A stretch of 64,000 nt of DNA from Gammaproteobacteria bacterium. GTDB lineage: Bacteria; Pseudomonadota; Gammaproteobacteria; Steroidobacterales; Steroidobacteraceae. The notes below the pieces were generated by a model, which saw only the letters and a program-made list of their open reading frames with translations, ran no database searches and was not told the origin of the DNA. Made by a program: the position numbers and the translations under genes. This document shows positions 35,612 through 45,534 of the stretch, one piece after another. Location of the stretch: contig PLUE01000034.1 of the NCBI GenBank assembly GCA_003164785.1, forward strand, positions 1 to 64,000. The letters run 5' to 3'. Every line of letters begins with the position of its first letter. Position 1 is the stretch's first letter.

Positions 35612-37582
35612 CTACGCGGCCGGCACCGGCTGGCTCAGTTTATTCTCGAGATGCTTGGCCAGTTCGGCGATGGTCGGATGATCGAACAACTCGGTCAGGT
35701 CGATCATCCCGGGAAAATCGTGTTCGATGTTCTCGTGGATCTCGATCAGCTTGAGCGAGCTCGCGCCGATGTCGAACAGATTGTCCTGAACGTCGACGCG
35801 CTTGCCGGGCAGGGCGTTCTCGCAGATCGCCTGCAGTCTCGATTCGAGATCGTTGCCGTTCACCGCAACCGCGCCGCCCTGGGCGTCGCGCAAGGCCTGT
35901 AGCTCGGCGAGTTCCGCGTCGAACTCGCCCTCGATATGCGAGGTCTCCAGCAGGTGACGTTGCACCTTGCCGCTGGTGGTCTTCGGGATCCGCTTGACGG
36001 GAATCACCTGCGCGACCTCGAGGCCGGTGTGCTCGTTGATGAGCCGGCTCACCGCCGTCGCGATCGGCAGGAACTCAGGGATGCCGCCACGGTGCAGCAC
36101 GAACACCACGAGTTCCTCGCCCTGCGCGCCGGGCTTCGCGACGCCGGCGGCGACGACCTTGTTGAGGTCGAGGCCGGGAGCGCGTTGCGCGATGTTCTCG
36201 AGGTCGTAGGGGTAGTAGTTCAGACCATTGATGAAGATGATTTCCTTCGTGCGGCCGGCGATATGGAGATTGCCTTCGTGGACCACGCCGAGATCGCCCG
36301 TGTCGAGCCAGCCATTCGCATCGATGGCGAGTGAGGTGGCCTCGGCATCGCCGTAATAGCCCTGCGTGACGCTCTTGCCGCTGATCAAAATGTGCCCGAC
36401 CTGGCCGTCGGGAAGCACCTGTCGGGCGGCATCGGTCACGCGGACATCGATGCTGGGCACCGGGCGGCCGACGCTCATGAGCTCTAGCACGTCGCGCGTG
36501 TCCGCGGGATTGAGCTCGATGGCGGCGCCGACGCCGAGTTTGCGGCGATTGACGCGAATCCATCGATAATCCACGCCGGGCTGGGGGAAGGTCACCGCGA
36601 GGCTGGCTTCCGCCATGCCGTATACCGGGAACATGGCATGATGCTTCAAGCCCGTATACGCCAGCTTGGCCATGAATTCGTTGCACAGTGCGACCGAGAT
36701 CGGCTCGGCGCCGTTGTAGATGGAGCGGATGCTCGACAGGTCGACGTTCTCGAGCTTGCGGTCGCCGAGCACCTTCAAAAAGTGCCGATAGCCGAAGTTG
36801 GGGGAGCAGGTGATGGTCGCGCGTTTCTTCGACGCGATCAGCATCCACAACAACGGGCGTCGCACGAACACATCGGTGGGCATCAGATTGATGTGCACGT
36901 GCTTGTTGAACTGCATGATGAAAAAACCGATGAGCCCCATGTCGTGCGTCAGCGGCATCCAGCTCAGCGACACGTCCTCGCGGTTGTACTTGTCGACCAT
37001 GGCGGCGCCCTCGGAATTGGCGAGCAGGTTCTCGTGGGTGAGCATCACGCCCTTGGGCTCGCTGGTCGATCCGGAGGAGAACTGAATGAACGCGAGATCG
37101 CCCGGCGCGGAGCGGTACACCTTGCCCGGCTTCGAAATGTCCGTCAGCGATTCGACCAGGAACACGCGGGTTTTGAGGTCCGCGAACAGCGCCATCTCGC
37201 CGACCTGGGCCGCCAGAGCGGACAGACGCTCGAGCGTTTTGGCGTCGGTGTACAGATAAGCGTTGCCCAGCTTGCGCGCCACCCGCAACAACTTGTATCG
37301 GTGTTCATCGCTGATCCCCACGGCCAGGGGAACCGGGACGATGCCCCCGCAGACCGCCGCCCAGAAGCCGTCGATGAACTGCTCGTTGTTGTTCAGGAAA
37401 ATGATCAGCTTGTCGCCGCGCTGCGCGCCCAGGGCTTGCAGGTGATGCAGGATGCCGAGCGCACGGGTGTACAGGTCGCCGTAGCTCACCCGGCGCTCGG
37501 AGTTCTCACCGTCGACATACGTGACCGCGCGATCCACGGTGCGATTGTTCTCGATCATTTCCAGCAAAGTCGTATTCGTCAT
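35612..37582 (-). CDS. Fatty-acyl-AMP ligase (FAAL-like) fused to a C-terminal carrier (ACP/PCP) domain
   Basis: FIQFSSGSTSEPKGVMLTHENL, LSWMPLTHDMGLIGFFI, GWLDTGDLGVVHEGNLHIAGRTKEIIFINGLNYYPYDLE, then carrier domain DIGASSLKLIEIHENIE. Confidence 0.88.
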   Translation of the reverse strand: MTNTTLLEMIENNRTVDRAVTYVDGENSERRVSYGDLYTRALGILHHLQALGAQRGDKLIIFLNNNEQFIDGFWAAVCGGIVPVPLAVGISDEHRYKLLRVARKLGNAYLYTDAKTLERLSALAAQVGEMALFADLKTRVFLVESLTDISKPGKVYRSAPGDLAFIQFSSGSTSEPKGVMLTHENLLANSEGAAMVDKYNREDVSLSWMPLTHDMGLIGFFIMQFNKHVHINLMPTDVFVRRPLLWMLIASKKRATITCSPNFGYRHFLKVLGDRKLENVDLSSIRSIYNGAEPISVALCNEFMAKLAYTGLKHHAMFPVYGMAEASLAVTFPQPGVDYRWIRVNRRKLGVGAAIELNPADTRDVLELMSVGRPVPSIDVRVTDAARQVLPDGQVGHILISGKSVTQGYYGDAEATSLAIDANGWLDTGDLGVVHEGNLHIAGRTKEIIFINGLNYYPYDLENIAQRAPGLDLNKVVAAGVAKPGAQGEELVVFVLHRGGIPEFLPIATAVSRLINEHTGLEVAQVIPVKRIPKTTSGKVQRHLLETSHIEGEFDAELAELQALRDAQGGAVAVNGNDLESRLQAICENALPGKRVDVQDNLFDIGASSLKLIEIHENIEHDFPGMIDLTELFDHPTIAELAKHLENKLSQPVPAA

Positions 37583-38874
37583 CGTAGGGCTACCGTCATC
37601 ATGAGATTGGAGCGGGGCCGCAGATTGATCTGCGCCTCGAGTTCGATCGGTTCGTCGCTGGCGCGCGTCAGTCGGAAGCGTTGCGACATGCGGTGCACGT
37701 GCACCAGCATTTCAAACATGGCCAGGCCTTCGCCGATGCAGTGCCGGGGACCGACCGCGAAGGGGATATAGGAAAACCGGTGGCGTTCCGCCGCGTCCAC
37801 GCCGGCGAAGCGCTCGGGCTTGAATTCTTCGGCGTCGCTCCAGAACGCGGGGTGACGGTGCAGCATGTACGGACTGATGAACACATCGCTGCGGGGGCCG
37901 ATGGCGTAACCGCCGAGTTCGTCCGCCTCGATCGTGCGGCGCGTGAGCAGCCAGCCGGGCGGGTACAGCCGCAGGGCTTCCTGGATCACTTGATGGGCAT
38001 AGGACAGCGACTCGGCCGCATCGAGCCCCAGCCGTTCGGCGGTCACCCGGTCGGATTCGCTTTCCAGGGCCGAGGCGACCCCGGGATGCTGGCTCACCAG
38101 GTACCAAGTCCAGGTCAAGGCGGCGGCCGTGGTCTCGTGGCCGGCGACGATCAGCGTGAGGACTTCGTCGATCATTTCCTTGTCGGCCATGGGTTCGCCG
38201 CTGTCCCGGTCGCGTGTGGCCATGAGCATGGCGAGAAAATCGAAATGCGCCTCGGGCTCGCGGCGACGCCGTTGAATGACCTCGGCCACCAACTTGGCCA
38301 GCGAGCGAAACCGGAACGCGAATTTCAGGTCGCGGTTGGTCTCCTTGGCCACCACCTCGAACGGGTTGGCGCCCATCTGCTGCTCGATGCGGGCGAGGTC
38401 GCTGCCGAAGATCGATCGCAGGACGATTTCCAGGGTCAACTCGCTGACGTCGTCCGTGAGATTGATGGGTTCGCGGCGCGCGGCGCTGGCGGCCCAGCGC
38501 TCGGCGAACTTCTCGTTCACCTCGTCGATCAAACCAGCGAACTGGTCGATGACCCGGCGGTGAAACGCCGGCTGCATCATGCGTCGCTGGCGGCGCCAAA
38601 AGTCGCCTTCGCTGGTCATGATGCCGTTGCCGAGCAGGATCTTGACGCGATCCATGCCCTCGCCCTTGGTGTAGTTGCGATGGTTGGACAGGAGCACGCG
38701 CTTGATGTCGTCGGGGTGGTTGATGACATAGTTGTAGACGCCGCGGCTGGGGGCGAACACGCGGTACGTGTCGCCGAATCGGCCAAAACAGTCTCGCATC
38801 AGCGCCAACGATTCATCACTCCCACCGAGATCGAAGCCGTCGGTGGGGCCGGGGGGCAGGGCCATGGTTTGCAT
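37579..38874 (-). CDS. Cytochrome P450
   Basis: I-helix AGHETTAAALTWTWYLV and heme-binding FAVGPRHCIGEGLAMFE; ATGA overlap with the FAAL-ACP gene. Confidence 0.92.
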   Translation of the reverse strand: MQTMALPPGPTDGFDLGGSDESLALMRDCFGRFGDTYRVFAPSRGVYNYVINHPDDIKRVLLSNHRNYTKGEGMDRVKILLGNGIMTSEGDFWRRQRRMMQPAFHRRVIDQFAGLIDEVNEKFAERWAASAARREPINLTDDVSELTLEIVLRSIFGSDLARIEQQMGANPFEVVAKETNRDLKFAFRFRSLAKLVAEVIQRRRREPEAHFDFLAMLMATRDRDSGEPMADKEMIDEVLTLIVAGHETTAAALTWTWYLVSQHPGVASALESESDRVTAERLGLDAAESLSYAHQVIQEALRLYPPGWLLTRRTIEADELGGYAIGPRSDVFISPYMLHRHPAFWSDAEEFKPERFAGVDAAERHRFSYIPFAVGPRHCIGEGLAMFEMLVHVHRMSQRFRLTRASDEPIELEAQINLRPRSNLMMTVALR

Positions 38875-38929
38875 CCGCTATTGTAACGTAGGCGGGTGGG
38901 TATTGCGGTGGGGGGCGCCGTTCCCGACA

Positions 38930-39679
38930 ATGACGGCTGTGCAGAAAAAACCCGGCGCGCCTCTTCGCAATACGATCTACGAACAGCAAACGGCCTCGGG
39001 ACGCCGGCTGACCGCGGGCCGCCTATTCCTCTACCGGTGCATCGTGCCGCTGGGAATCGCCTTGATTCGCCTCGTATGGCGGTCCTCGCGGGTGGTCAGC
39101 GTCACCGGGTCCGACCATATCATCGCGGCACTCGCGCGTGCGCCATCGTTCATCCCGGTGTATTGGCACCAACATCAGCTGTTTTGCGTGCGGCAATTGC
39201 TGGCGCTGCGCGGTGCCGGGGTCAAGCTGGGGTTTTTGATCAGCCCCTCGGTGGATGGCGAACTCGGGGCCATGATGGTGCGCAGATTGGGCGCCCTGGC
39301 CATCCGTGGGTCGTCGACCCATACCGGGGCGAGGGCGCTGCGGGATTATTACCAGGCGCTGTCCCATGACGATGTGTCGCCGGCGATCACGCCGGACGGG
39401 CCGCGGGGTCCGCCTTGGAAGTTCAAGCCGGGCGCCGTGCTGCTGGCCCAGTTGTCCGGGCGGCCGATCATCCCCATGGCGTACGCCGCGTCGCGGGCCT
39501 GGAGAATCAAGTGGGATCGCTTCGTGATCCCGAAACCGCTGTCGCGCATTGCCATCGTGATTGGCGAACCCGTCTATGTACCCAAGGGGTTGGACGCGGC
39601 GGCCCTTGAGGGGTTCCAATTGCAGATGGAAGGGCGGCTGCACGCACTGTATGGCCAGGCAAGAAACGCGCTGGGGTAG
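38930..39679 (+). CDS. DUF374 / lysophospholipid acyltransferase-like protein
   Basis: PVYWHQHQLFCVRQLL, GFLISPSVDGELGAMMVRRLGALAIRGSSTHTGARALRDYY, AITPDGPRGPPWKFKPGAVLLAQLSGRPIIPM. Confidence 0.8.
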   Translation: MTAVQKKPGAPLRNTIYEQQTASGRRLTAGRLFLYRCIVPLGIALIRLVWRSSRVVSVTGSDHIIAALARAPSFIPVYWHQHQLFCVRQLLALRGAGVKLGFLISPSVDGELGAMMVRRLGALAIRGSSTHTGARALRDYYQALSHDDVSPAITPDGPRGPPWKFKPGAVLLAQLSGRPIIPMAYAASRAWRIKWDRFVIPKPLSRIAIVIGEPVYVPKGLDAAALEGFQLQMEGRLHALYGQARNALG

Positions 39680-39865
39680 TGTTTTGCGAAAAAGGCGTTA
39701 ATACAATCGCTTAGCTTGTAATCCTCCTAAGTTATGCGAGAATCCGGCTGTATCTGCCAGTTGCCGAATCCCAGGAAGTGTGTGACACATTCTGTTTTCG
39801 GCGAATAGCAATGGCAAACTGTTGATCCACAACCGCAATCTACATTCCGGGAATCATCACGGCGC

Positions 39866-42550
39866 ATGGCGATAGCTCCCCACGATCCCCGACATGTCGA
39901 CCTGACGGCATCGGACATCCTGTCGCCCGGCACCTGGCCGCGCCGCGACATTCGCGCCGTGGCGGGGCTCGACGTGATTTGCACCAAGATCGCGGTGGAT
40001 TTTCAGGGCATGACGGCCGTCACGGCCGCGGGTTGCATCTTTACGAATCTCGAATTGCTGCGGGACGCGGCCCACGTCGACACCGCCTTCCACATCACGT
40101 TGGACCTCGAGGTCGAAAGCATTGCCGAGGTGCAGGTGGCGCGCGGCATGTTGACCACCGGCAATCCGGAGCAACTGCGGGGGCAGGCCCTGACCGCCCT
40201 GCCGTGGCTGAGGTCCCGCCTGGCGCCGCTGCGGATCTCGGAGATGCGGGACACCGCCAAACCGCGGCCGGACCAGATCGACGATGCCATGCTGTGGAGC
40301 GACCTCGGGATCGGTTCGGTGCTGATGATCGGCTATCACATCGGGGGTCGGGCGGCCGGGATACTGGGGATCGCCAACGCTCAACCGAGGGAAGGCTGGG
40401 AGGTGCAGCTGCACCTGTTGATGAAGCTGGTGGGCAGCAGTTTGTCGACTGGGCTCGAGCGCATCGAGATTCAACGCACCCTGCACGATCTCGAGGAGCG
40501 CAATGAGCTGGCGTTGTACAGCGCGAACGATGGCCTGTGGGACTTCGACACCTTGAACAACCGCGTCTACCTGTCGCCGCGCTGGAAGGCGATGCTGGGG
40601 TATGACGAGGTGGACGTGGGGCAGACGCCGGATTGGCGGACGCTCGTACACTCGGACGACATGTCGCGCGTGCAGTCGGCCATTCGTGATCACGTGGCCG
40701 GCAAGACGCCGATATTCGAGAGCCTGCATCGCATGCGCCATGCCACCGGCGAGTGGCGCTGGGTCATCAGCCGGGCGAAGGCGCGAGTCGACGAGAAAGG
40801 CCGACTGCTGCGGCTGGTGGGCGTGGAACTGGACATCACCGAACGCAAGTTGTACGAGGAAGCGCTGTTCCGCGAAAAGGAGAGCGCGCAGATCACCCTG
40901 CAGAGCATCGGCGACGGCGTGGTCACCACCGATGCCAAGGGAGTGATCGATTATCTGAATCCAGTCGCCGAGGCGCTCACGGGGTGGCGCCTCGAGGACA
41001 GTCAGGGCCGCGCCATCGAGGAGATCTTCCGCGCGTTCCACGAAGAGACCTGCGAGCCGCTGGAGAACCCGCTGGCCGTCGCCATTCGCCGCACACGGTC
41101 GATCAAGTCGGTACGGCCGATGTTGCTGATCCGGCGCGACGGCAACGAGATCTATGTCGAGAGCACGGCATCGCCGATACGCGACGGCAGCGGTGCGGTC
41201 TCGGGCGGCGTGCTCGTGTTCCATGACGTCAGCGAAGCGCGCGAGCTGAACCGCCGCCTGAGCTATCACGCGAGCCACGACGTGCTCACGGGTCTGGTGA
41301 ACCGCCGCGAATTCGAGAACCGCATGGAGCGCGCCCTGAAGAGCGCCAAGGCGCACGAGACCTCGTATGCGCTGTGCTACCTAGACCTCGATCAGTTCAA
41401 GATCATCAACGATACCTGTGGCCACAGCGCCGGCGACGCGCTGCTGGGTCAGGTGGGTGCGCTGCTGAAATCGAAGGTTCGCTGGCGCGACACGCTGGCG
41501 CGGCTGGGCGGCGACGAGTTCGGCATCTTGCTCGAGAGCTGCAACTTGGATGAGGCATTGCGCACGGCGGAGGCGCTGCGCGAGGCGGTGCGCAGTTTCA
41601 AGTTCACCTGGGAGGAACGCACGTTCCGTCTGGGCGCAAGCATCGGTGTCGTGCCGATTGCCCCGGAAAACGCCGACGTGGCCTCCGTGCTGAGCGCGGC
41701 CGACAGCGCCTGCCAGGCCGCCAAGGAGGCGGGCCGCAACCGCGTCCATAGCTTCGAGGAAAACGACATCGACTTGATGCGCCGCCGCCGCGAGATGCAG
41801 TGGGCCGCGCGCATCCACAGCGCGCTCGAGGAGGGCCGGTTCGAACTCTTCCGACAGACCATATTGCCGTTGCAAGTGCCGGAGATCGGCTCGCACTACG
41901 AGTTGTTGCTGCGCATGCGCGATGAGAACGGCAAGATCGTGGCGCCCGACAATTTCATCACCGCGGCCGAGCGCTACGGGATCATGCCGCAGATCGATCG
42001 CTGGGTCATCGAGAACGCGTTCCGGTGGTTGGTGTCGGAGGCAGACGAGCGCGAGAAGCTCGCCATGTGCTCCATCAATCTCTCCGGACAGAGCCTGGGC
42101 GACGACAAGTTCCTGCCCTACGTCATCGACCAGTTCCATCGCAGCGGTCTGGATGCGACGAAGATCTGCTTCGAGATCACGGAGACCGCGGCCATCGCGA
42201 GCTTCTCGCAGGCCAACCGGTTCATTCAGGCGCTGAAGGAGCTGGGCTGCAAGTTCGCGTTGGACGACTTCGGCACCGGTCTGTCGTCGTTCGGCTATCT
42301 GAAGCATTTTCCGGTGGATTTCCTGAAAATCGACGGCAGCTTCGTCAAGGAGATCCTGCACGATCCCATCGACCGGGAGATGGTGCGGTCCATTAACGAG
42401 ATCGGGCATCTGACGGGCAAACAGACGATCGCCGAGTTTGCCGAGAACGTGGACATCATCGACATGCTGCGCAGCCTCGGTGTCGACTACGCGCAGGGCT
42501 ACGGCATCTCGCAGCCACAGCGGGTGCTCAAGGCCGCGAATCTCGCCTGA
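39866..42550 (+). CDS. PAS-GGDEF-EAL protein (c-di-GMP signalling)
   Basis: PAS-like segments, RLGGDEFGILL, and EAL-type ELLLRMRDENG, ICFEITETAAI, FALDDFGTGLSSFGYLKHFPVDFLKIDGSFV. Confidence 0.92.
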   Translation: MAIAPHDPRHVDLTASDILSPGTWPRRDIRAVAGLDVICTKIAVDFQGMTAVTAAGCIFTNLELLRDAAHVDTAFHITLDLEVESIAEVQVARGMLTTGNPEQLRGQALTALPWLRSRLAPLRISEMRDTAKPRPDQIDDAMLWSDLGIGSVLMIGYHIGGRAAGILGIANAQPREGWEVQLHLLMKLVGSSLSTGLERIEIQRTLHDLEERNELALYSANDGLWDFDTLNNRVYLSPRWKAMLGYDEVDVGQTPDWRTLVHSDDMSRVQSAIRDHVAGKTPIFESLHRMRHATGEWRWVISRAKARVDEKGRLLRLVGVELDITERKLYEEALFREKESAQITLQSIGDGVVTTDAKGVIDYLNPVAEALTGWRLEDSQGRAIEEIFRAFHEETCEPLENPLAVAIRRTRSIKSVRPMLLIRRDGNEIYVESTASPIRDGSGAVSGGVLVFHDVSEARELNRRLSYHASHDVLTGLVNRREFENRMERALKSAKAHETSYALCYLDLDQFKIINDTCGHSAGDALLGQVGALLKSKVRWRDTLARLGGDEFGILLESCNLDEALRTAEALREAVRSFKFTWEERTFRLGASIGVVPIAPENADVASVLSAADSACQAAKEAGRNRVHSFEENDIDLMRRRREMQWAARIHSALEEGRFELFRQTILPLQVPEIGSHYELLLRMRDENGKIVAPDNFITAAERYGIMPQIDRWVIENAFRWLVSEADEREKLAMCSINLSGQSLGDDKFLPYVIDQFHRSGLDATKICFEITETAAIASFSQANRFIQALKELGCKFALDDFGTGLSSFGYLKHFPVDFLKIDGSFVKEILHDPIDREMVRSINEIGHLTGKQTIAEFAENVDIIDMLRSLGVDYAQGYGISQPQRVLKAANLA

Positions 42551-42593
42551 GTGAGGCCGGGCCTCGCCGGAGTGCAGCAGCCCCTGCGTTTGG

Positions 42594-43469
42594 TCAGCGC
42601 CACTCGAAGCGCATGGACAGATCCACCGCGCGCACGTTCTTGGTGATGCTGCCCACCGAAATATAGTCGACCCCGGTGAGCGCGATATCGCGAATCGTCT
42701 GCGTCGTGACGCCGCCGGAGGCTTCCAGCTTCAACGGATGCAGGGCGGCGCGGTTGATGGCCACGGCCTCGCGCATGTCCGGCAGCGGGAATTCATCCAG
42801 CATCGCGATGTCCGCGCCCGCGGCGAGCGCCTCGCGCAGTTCGTCCAGGGTTTCGCACTCGACTTCGATGGGAACCCGGCCGGCCGCGAGGCCGGCGCCC
42901 GCTGACCGGGCGCTGGCGACGGCTGCGGCGATCGAGCCGGCGGCCATGATGTGGTTTTCCTTGATGAGCACACCATCGAACAGCCCGATCCGATGGTTTT
43001 GGCCACCCCCAACCCGCACGGCGTATTTTTGCGCCAGGCGCAGCCCCGGAATGGTTTTGCGGGTGTCGAGCACCCGGCAGGGCGTGTCGGCGATCAAGCC
43101 GGCAAATGCCCGTGCGGCGGTGGCGGTTCCCGACAAAAACTGCAGGAAATTCAAAGCTGTGCGCTCTCCGGTGAGGAGCGCGCGCGCGGCGCCGCGAAGC
43201 GTGAAGAGCGTCTGGTTCGGCGCCACGGTGGCGCCCTCGGCCACCTGCCACTCGACGACGACGGCGGCGTCGAGGCGGGCGAAGGTGGCGTCGACATACG
43301 GAATGCCGCAAATGACCGCGCTTTCGCGGGTGATGACGGTGGCCCGGCCGGCCCGATCCGCGGGAATGAGTGCGGCGGTCAAGTCGCCGCTCCCAATGTC
43401 CTCGGTCAGGGCCCTATCGACTTGGGTGGTCAAATCGTCGGGAACGGGCACGGCGGGCGGTGTTTTCAA
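42594..43469 (-). CDS. nadC: Nicotinate-nucleotide pyrophosphorylase (quinolinate phosphoribosyltransferase)
   Basis: [79 protein letters not shown]. Confidence 0.95.
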   Translation of the reverse strand: MKTPPAVPVPDDLTTQVDRALTEDIGSGDLTAALIPADRAGRATVITRESAVICGIPYVDATFARLDAAVVVEWQVAEGATVAPNQTLFTLRGAARALLTGERTALNFLQFLSGTATAARAFAGLIADTPCRVLDTRKTIPGLRLAQKYAVRVGGGQNHRIGLFDGVLIKENHIMAAGSIAAAVASARSAGAGLAAGRVPIEVECETLDELREALAAGADIAMLDEFPLPDMREAVAINRAALHPLKLEASGGVTTQTIRDIALTGVDYISVGSITKNVRAVDLSMRFEWR

Positions 43470-43638
43470 TGGGACAGCTCGTGGGGGGAAGGGCTGGAAG
43501 AATAGGGGGCGCCACTCAATAATTCAACGATACCCCCAGCCCTGGGGGTATGGGTATGTTTTGGCCATTGCCGTACAATGAGCGCTGATCGCACACGCGA
43601 GCGGGTGTTCGAGCCCTAGTTTCATTTGGAGATCGACC

Positions 43639-43962
43639 ATGAATGCAATTGAACGTATCCAGAGCACCCTGGCGTCCGCCCCCGTCGTCCTTTACATGAA
43701 GGGAACGCCGGATTTTCCGCAGTGCGGCTTCTCGGCTCAGACCGTGGGCGCGTTGCGTGCCAGCAAGGCAAAGTTCGAGTACGTGAACATCTTCGAGGAT
43801 CCGGAAGTCCGTGATGCACTGAAGACGTATTCCAACTGGCCCACGTTTCCCCAGTTGTACGTGAACGGCGAACTCGTCGGCGGCTGCGACATCGTCGTCG
43901 AAATGTACAAGAGCGGTGAATTGAAGCAGTTGTTGGCCGAAGCGGGCGCAGTCCCCGCTTGA
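43639..43962 (+). CDS. grxD: Monothiol glutaredoxin (Grx4 type)
   Basis: VVLYMKGTPDFPQCGFSAQTV; WPTFPQLYVNGELVGGCDIV. Confidence 0.95.
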   Translation: MNAIERIQSTLASAPVVLYMKGTPDFPQCGFSAQTVGALRASKAKFEYVNIFEDPEVRDALKTYSNWPTFPQLYVNGELVGGCDIVVEMYKSGELKQLLAEAGAVPA

Positions 43963-43968
43963 TCGGCA

Positions 43969-43996
43969 AGGAGGCGCAGCATTCGCCGCGCCTCCT
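43969..43996. terminator. Hairpin between convergent grxD and protease genes, candidate bidirectional terminator
   Basis: AGGAGGCGC (43969-43977) and GCGCCTCCT (43988-43996), 10-nt loop; no clear U-tract. Confidence 0.3.
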
Positions 43997-44019
43997 GCGC
44001 CTGCGCCTCCTTCGCCTTC

Positions 44020-45462
44020 CTAGCCGAGAGGCACGGGCACGAACACCCGGCTGTCGCCACGCTGTATCAGCAGCGCGATCTGGTTTCCATGGTCTTGCAC
44101 CATCTTGCGCAGCTGCGCGACATTGTCGACCGGCGTTCCATCGACCGAGAGGAGGACATCGCCCGCTTGGATGCCTGCCTCTGCGGCTCGTCCCTGCGCA
44201 TCCTCGACGACCAGGCCTCCGGTCACTCCTGCTGCGCGCTGTTCCTGGGGGTTGAGCGGGCGCACCGCCAAGCCGAGACGACCGGGTGTGGGGCCGTTGC
44301 CGGCTGAAGGCTCGGCCAGCCGCGTGGCCGTGCCGATCGTCGCCATCACGGTGAGGACTTTGCCGTCGCGCCACACCTCGAGGGAGGCCTTGTCGCCGGG
44401 CACGGCGGAACCGATGCGGGCGGACAGCTGGCCTGCGTCCACGATTGGGGCGCCATCGACCTTGAGTATCACGTCGCCGACCTTGATGCCGGCTTGGGAG
44501 GCGGCGCTGTCGGGCTCGACTTTGTCCACCAGCGCGCCGTTCGGTGCATTGAGCTTGAAGGAGTTGGCCAAGGTTTGATCGAGCGTTTGAACCTGCACGC
44601 CCAGGCGGGCATGCACGACCTTGCCGGTGTTGACGATCTGGTCCTTGATTTTGACGGCGACATTGATCGGGATGGCGAACGAAACGCCTTGATAGCCGCC
44701 CGAACTGCTGTAGATCTGTGCACTGATGCCCACGACGGCGCCGTTCGCGTCGAACAACGGGCCGCCCGAATTACCCGGGTTGACGGCCGCATCGGTCTGA
44801 ATGAAAGGGACGTAGCCATCGCCCGGCAGCGAGCGGCCTTTAGCGCTGACGATGCCTGCGGTGGCGGTCTCTTCGAGACCGAACGGTTCGCCGATCGCGA
44901 GCACGTAATCGCCGACGCCCAGCTGGTCCGAGTTGCCGAGCTGCACGACGGGTAGATTGTGCGCGTCGATCTTCAGGACGGCGATGTCGCTGGCCTTGTC
45001 GGAACCCAGCACCTTCGCCTTGAACTCGCGGTGATCGGACAACTTGACCGTGACGTCCTTGGCGCCGTCGACGACATGCGCGTTGGTCAACAACAGGCCG
45101 TCGCTCGAGATGATGAAGCCCGATCCTTGACCCCGCACCATGCGGTTCCTCGGCATCGGTCGGCCGTGAAACAGCTGGCCCAGCGGGTTGTCGTCGTCGG
45201 GGGAGCCGAATTCGGGGCCCGGCCCCGCGGACGTGTTGAGCTCGCCGGCGGTCATGATGCCGACGACGGCGGCCTGGTTTTCCGCCACGATGGCTCGATA
45301 GTTCGGGGTGCTGATCTGCGGGATCGGGTGGGGGGATTCCGCGGCGGTGACGGGCGGCGAGTCCTTGGTCTGCAGCAGGGCGGGGGTGGCCAAACCGGTG
45401 GCAGTGCCCACGGCCAGCAGGCCTGCCGCCGACCAGACTAATGTACTCGTGCGAATTTGCAT
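44020..45462 (-). CDS. Do-like periplasmic serine endoprotease (DegP/DegQ family) with two PDZ domains
   Basis: GSGFIISSDGLLLTNAHVV, SDIAVLKID, QTDAAVNPGNSGGPLFDANGAVVGISAQIYS; two PDZ-like repeats. Confidence 0.93.
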   Translation of the reverse strand: MQIRTSTLVWSAAGLLAVGTATGLATPALLQTKDSPPVTAAESPHPIPQISTPNYRAIVAENQAAVVGIMTAGELNTSAGPGPEFGSPDDDNPLGQLFHGRPMPRNRMVRGQGSGFIISSDGLLLTNAHVVDGAKDVTVKLSDHREFKAKVLGSDKASDIAVLKIDAHNLPVVQLGNSDQLGVGDYVLAIGEPFGLEETATAGIVSAKGRSLPGDGYVPFIQTDAAVNPGNSGGPLFDANGAVVGISAQIYSSSGGYQGVSFAIPINVAVKIKDQIVNTGKVVHARLGVQVQTLDQTLANSFKLNAPNGALVDKVEPDSAASQAGIKVGDVILKVDGAPIVDAGQLSARIGSAVPGDKASLEVWRDGKVLTVMATIGTATRLAEPSAGNGPTPGRLGLAVRPLNPQEQRAAGVTGGLVVEDAQGRAAEAGIQAGDVLLSVDGTPVDNVAQLRKMVQDHGNQIALLIQRGDSRVFVPVPLG

Positions 45463-45534
45463 GAAGATCTCCTGGAGATGAAGCGGTCGAGCATTTGCTC
45501 GGCGGAAGCTTCACCTGCCAGGCTTAAGGCAGTC

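Noticed and set aside
39857-41356. 499-aa minus-strand ORF opposite the GGDEF/EAL gene
   Set aside because: Antisense shadow ORF in GC-rich coding sequence; no recognisable domain and the plus strand has clear motifs.
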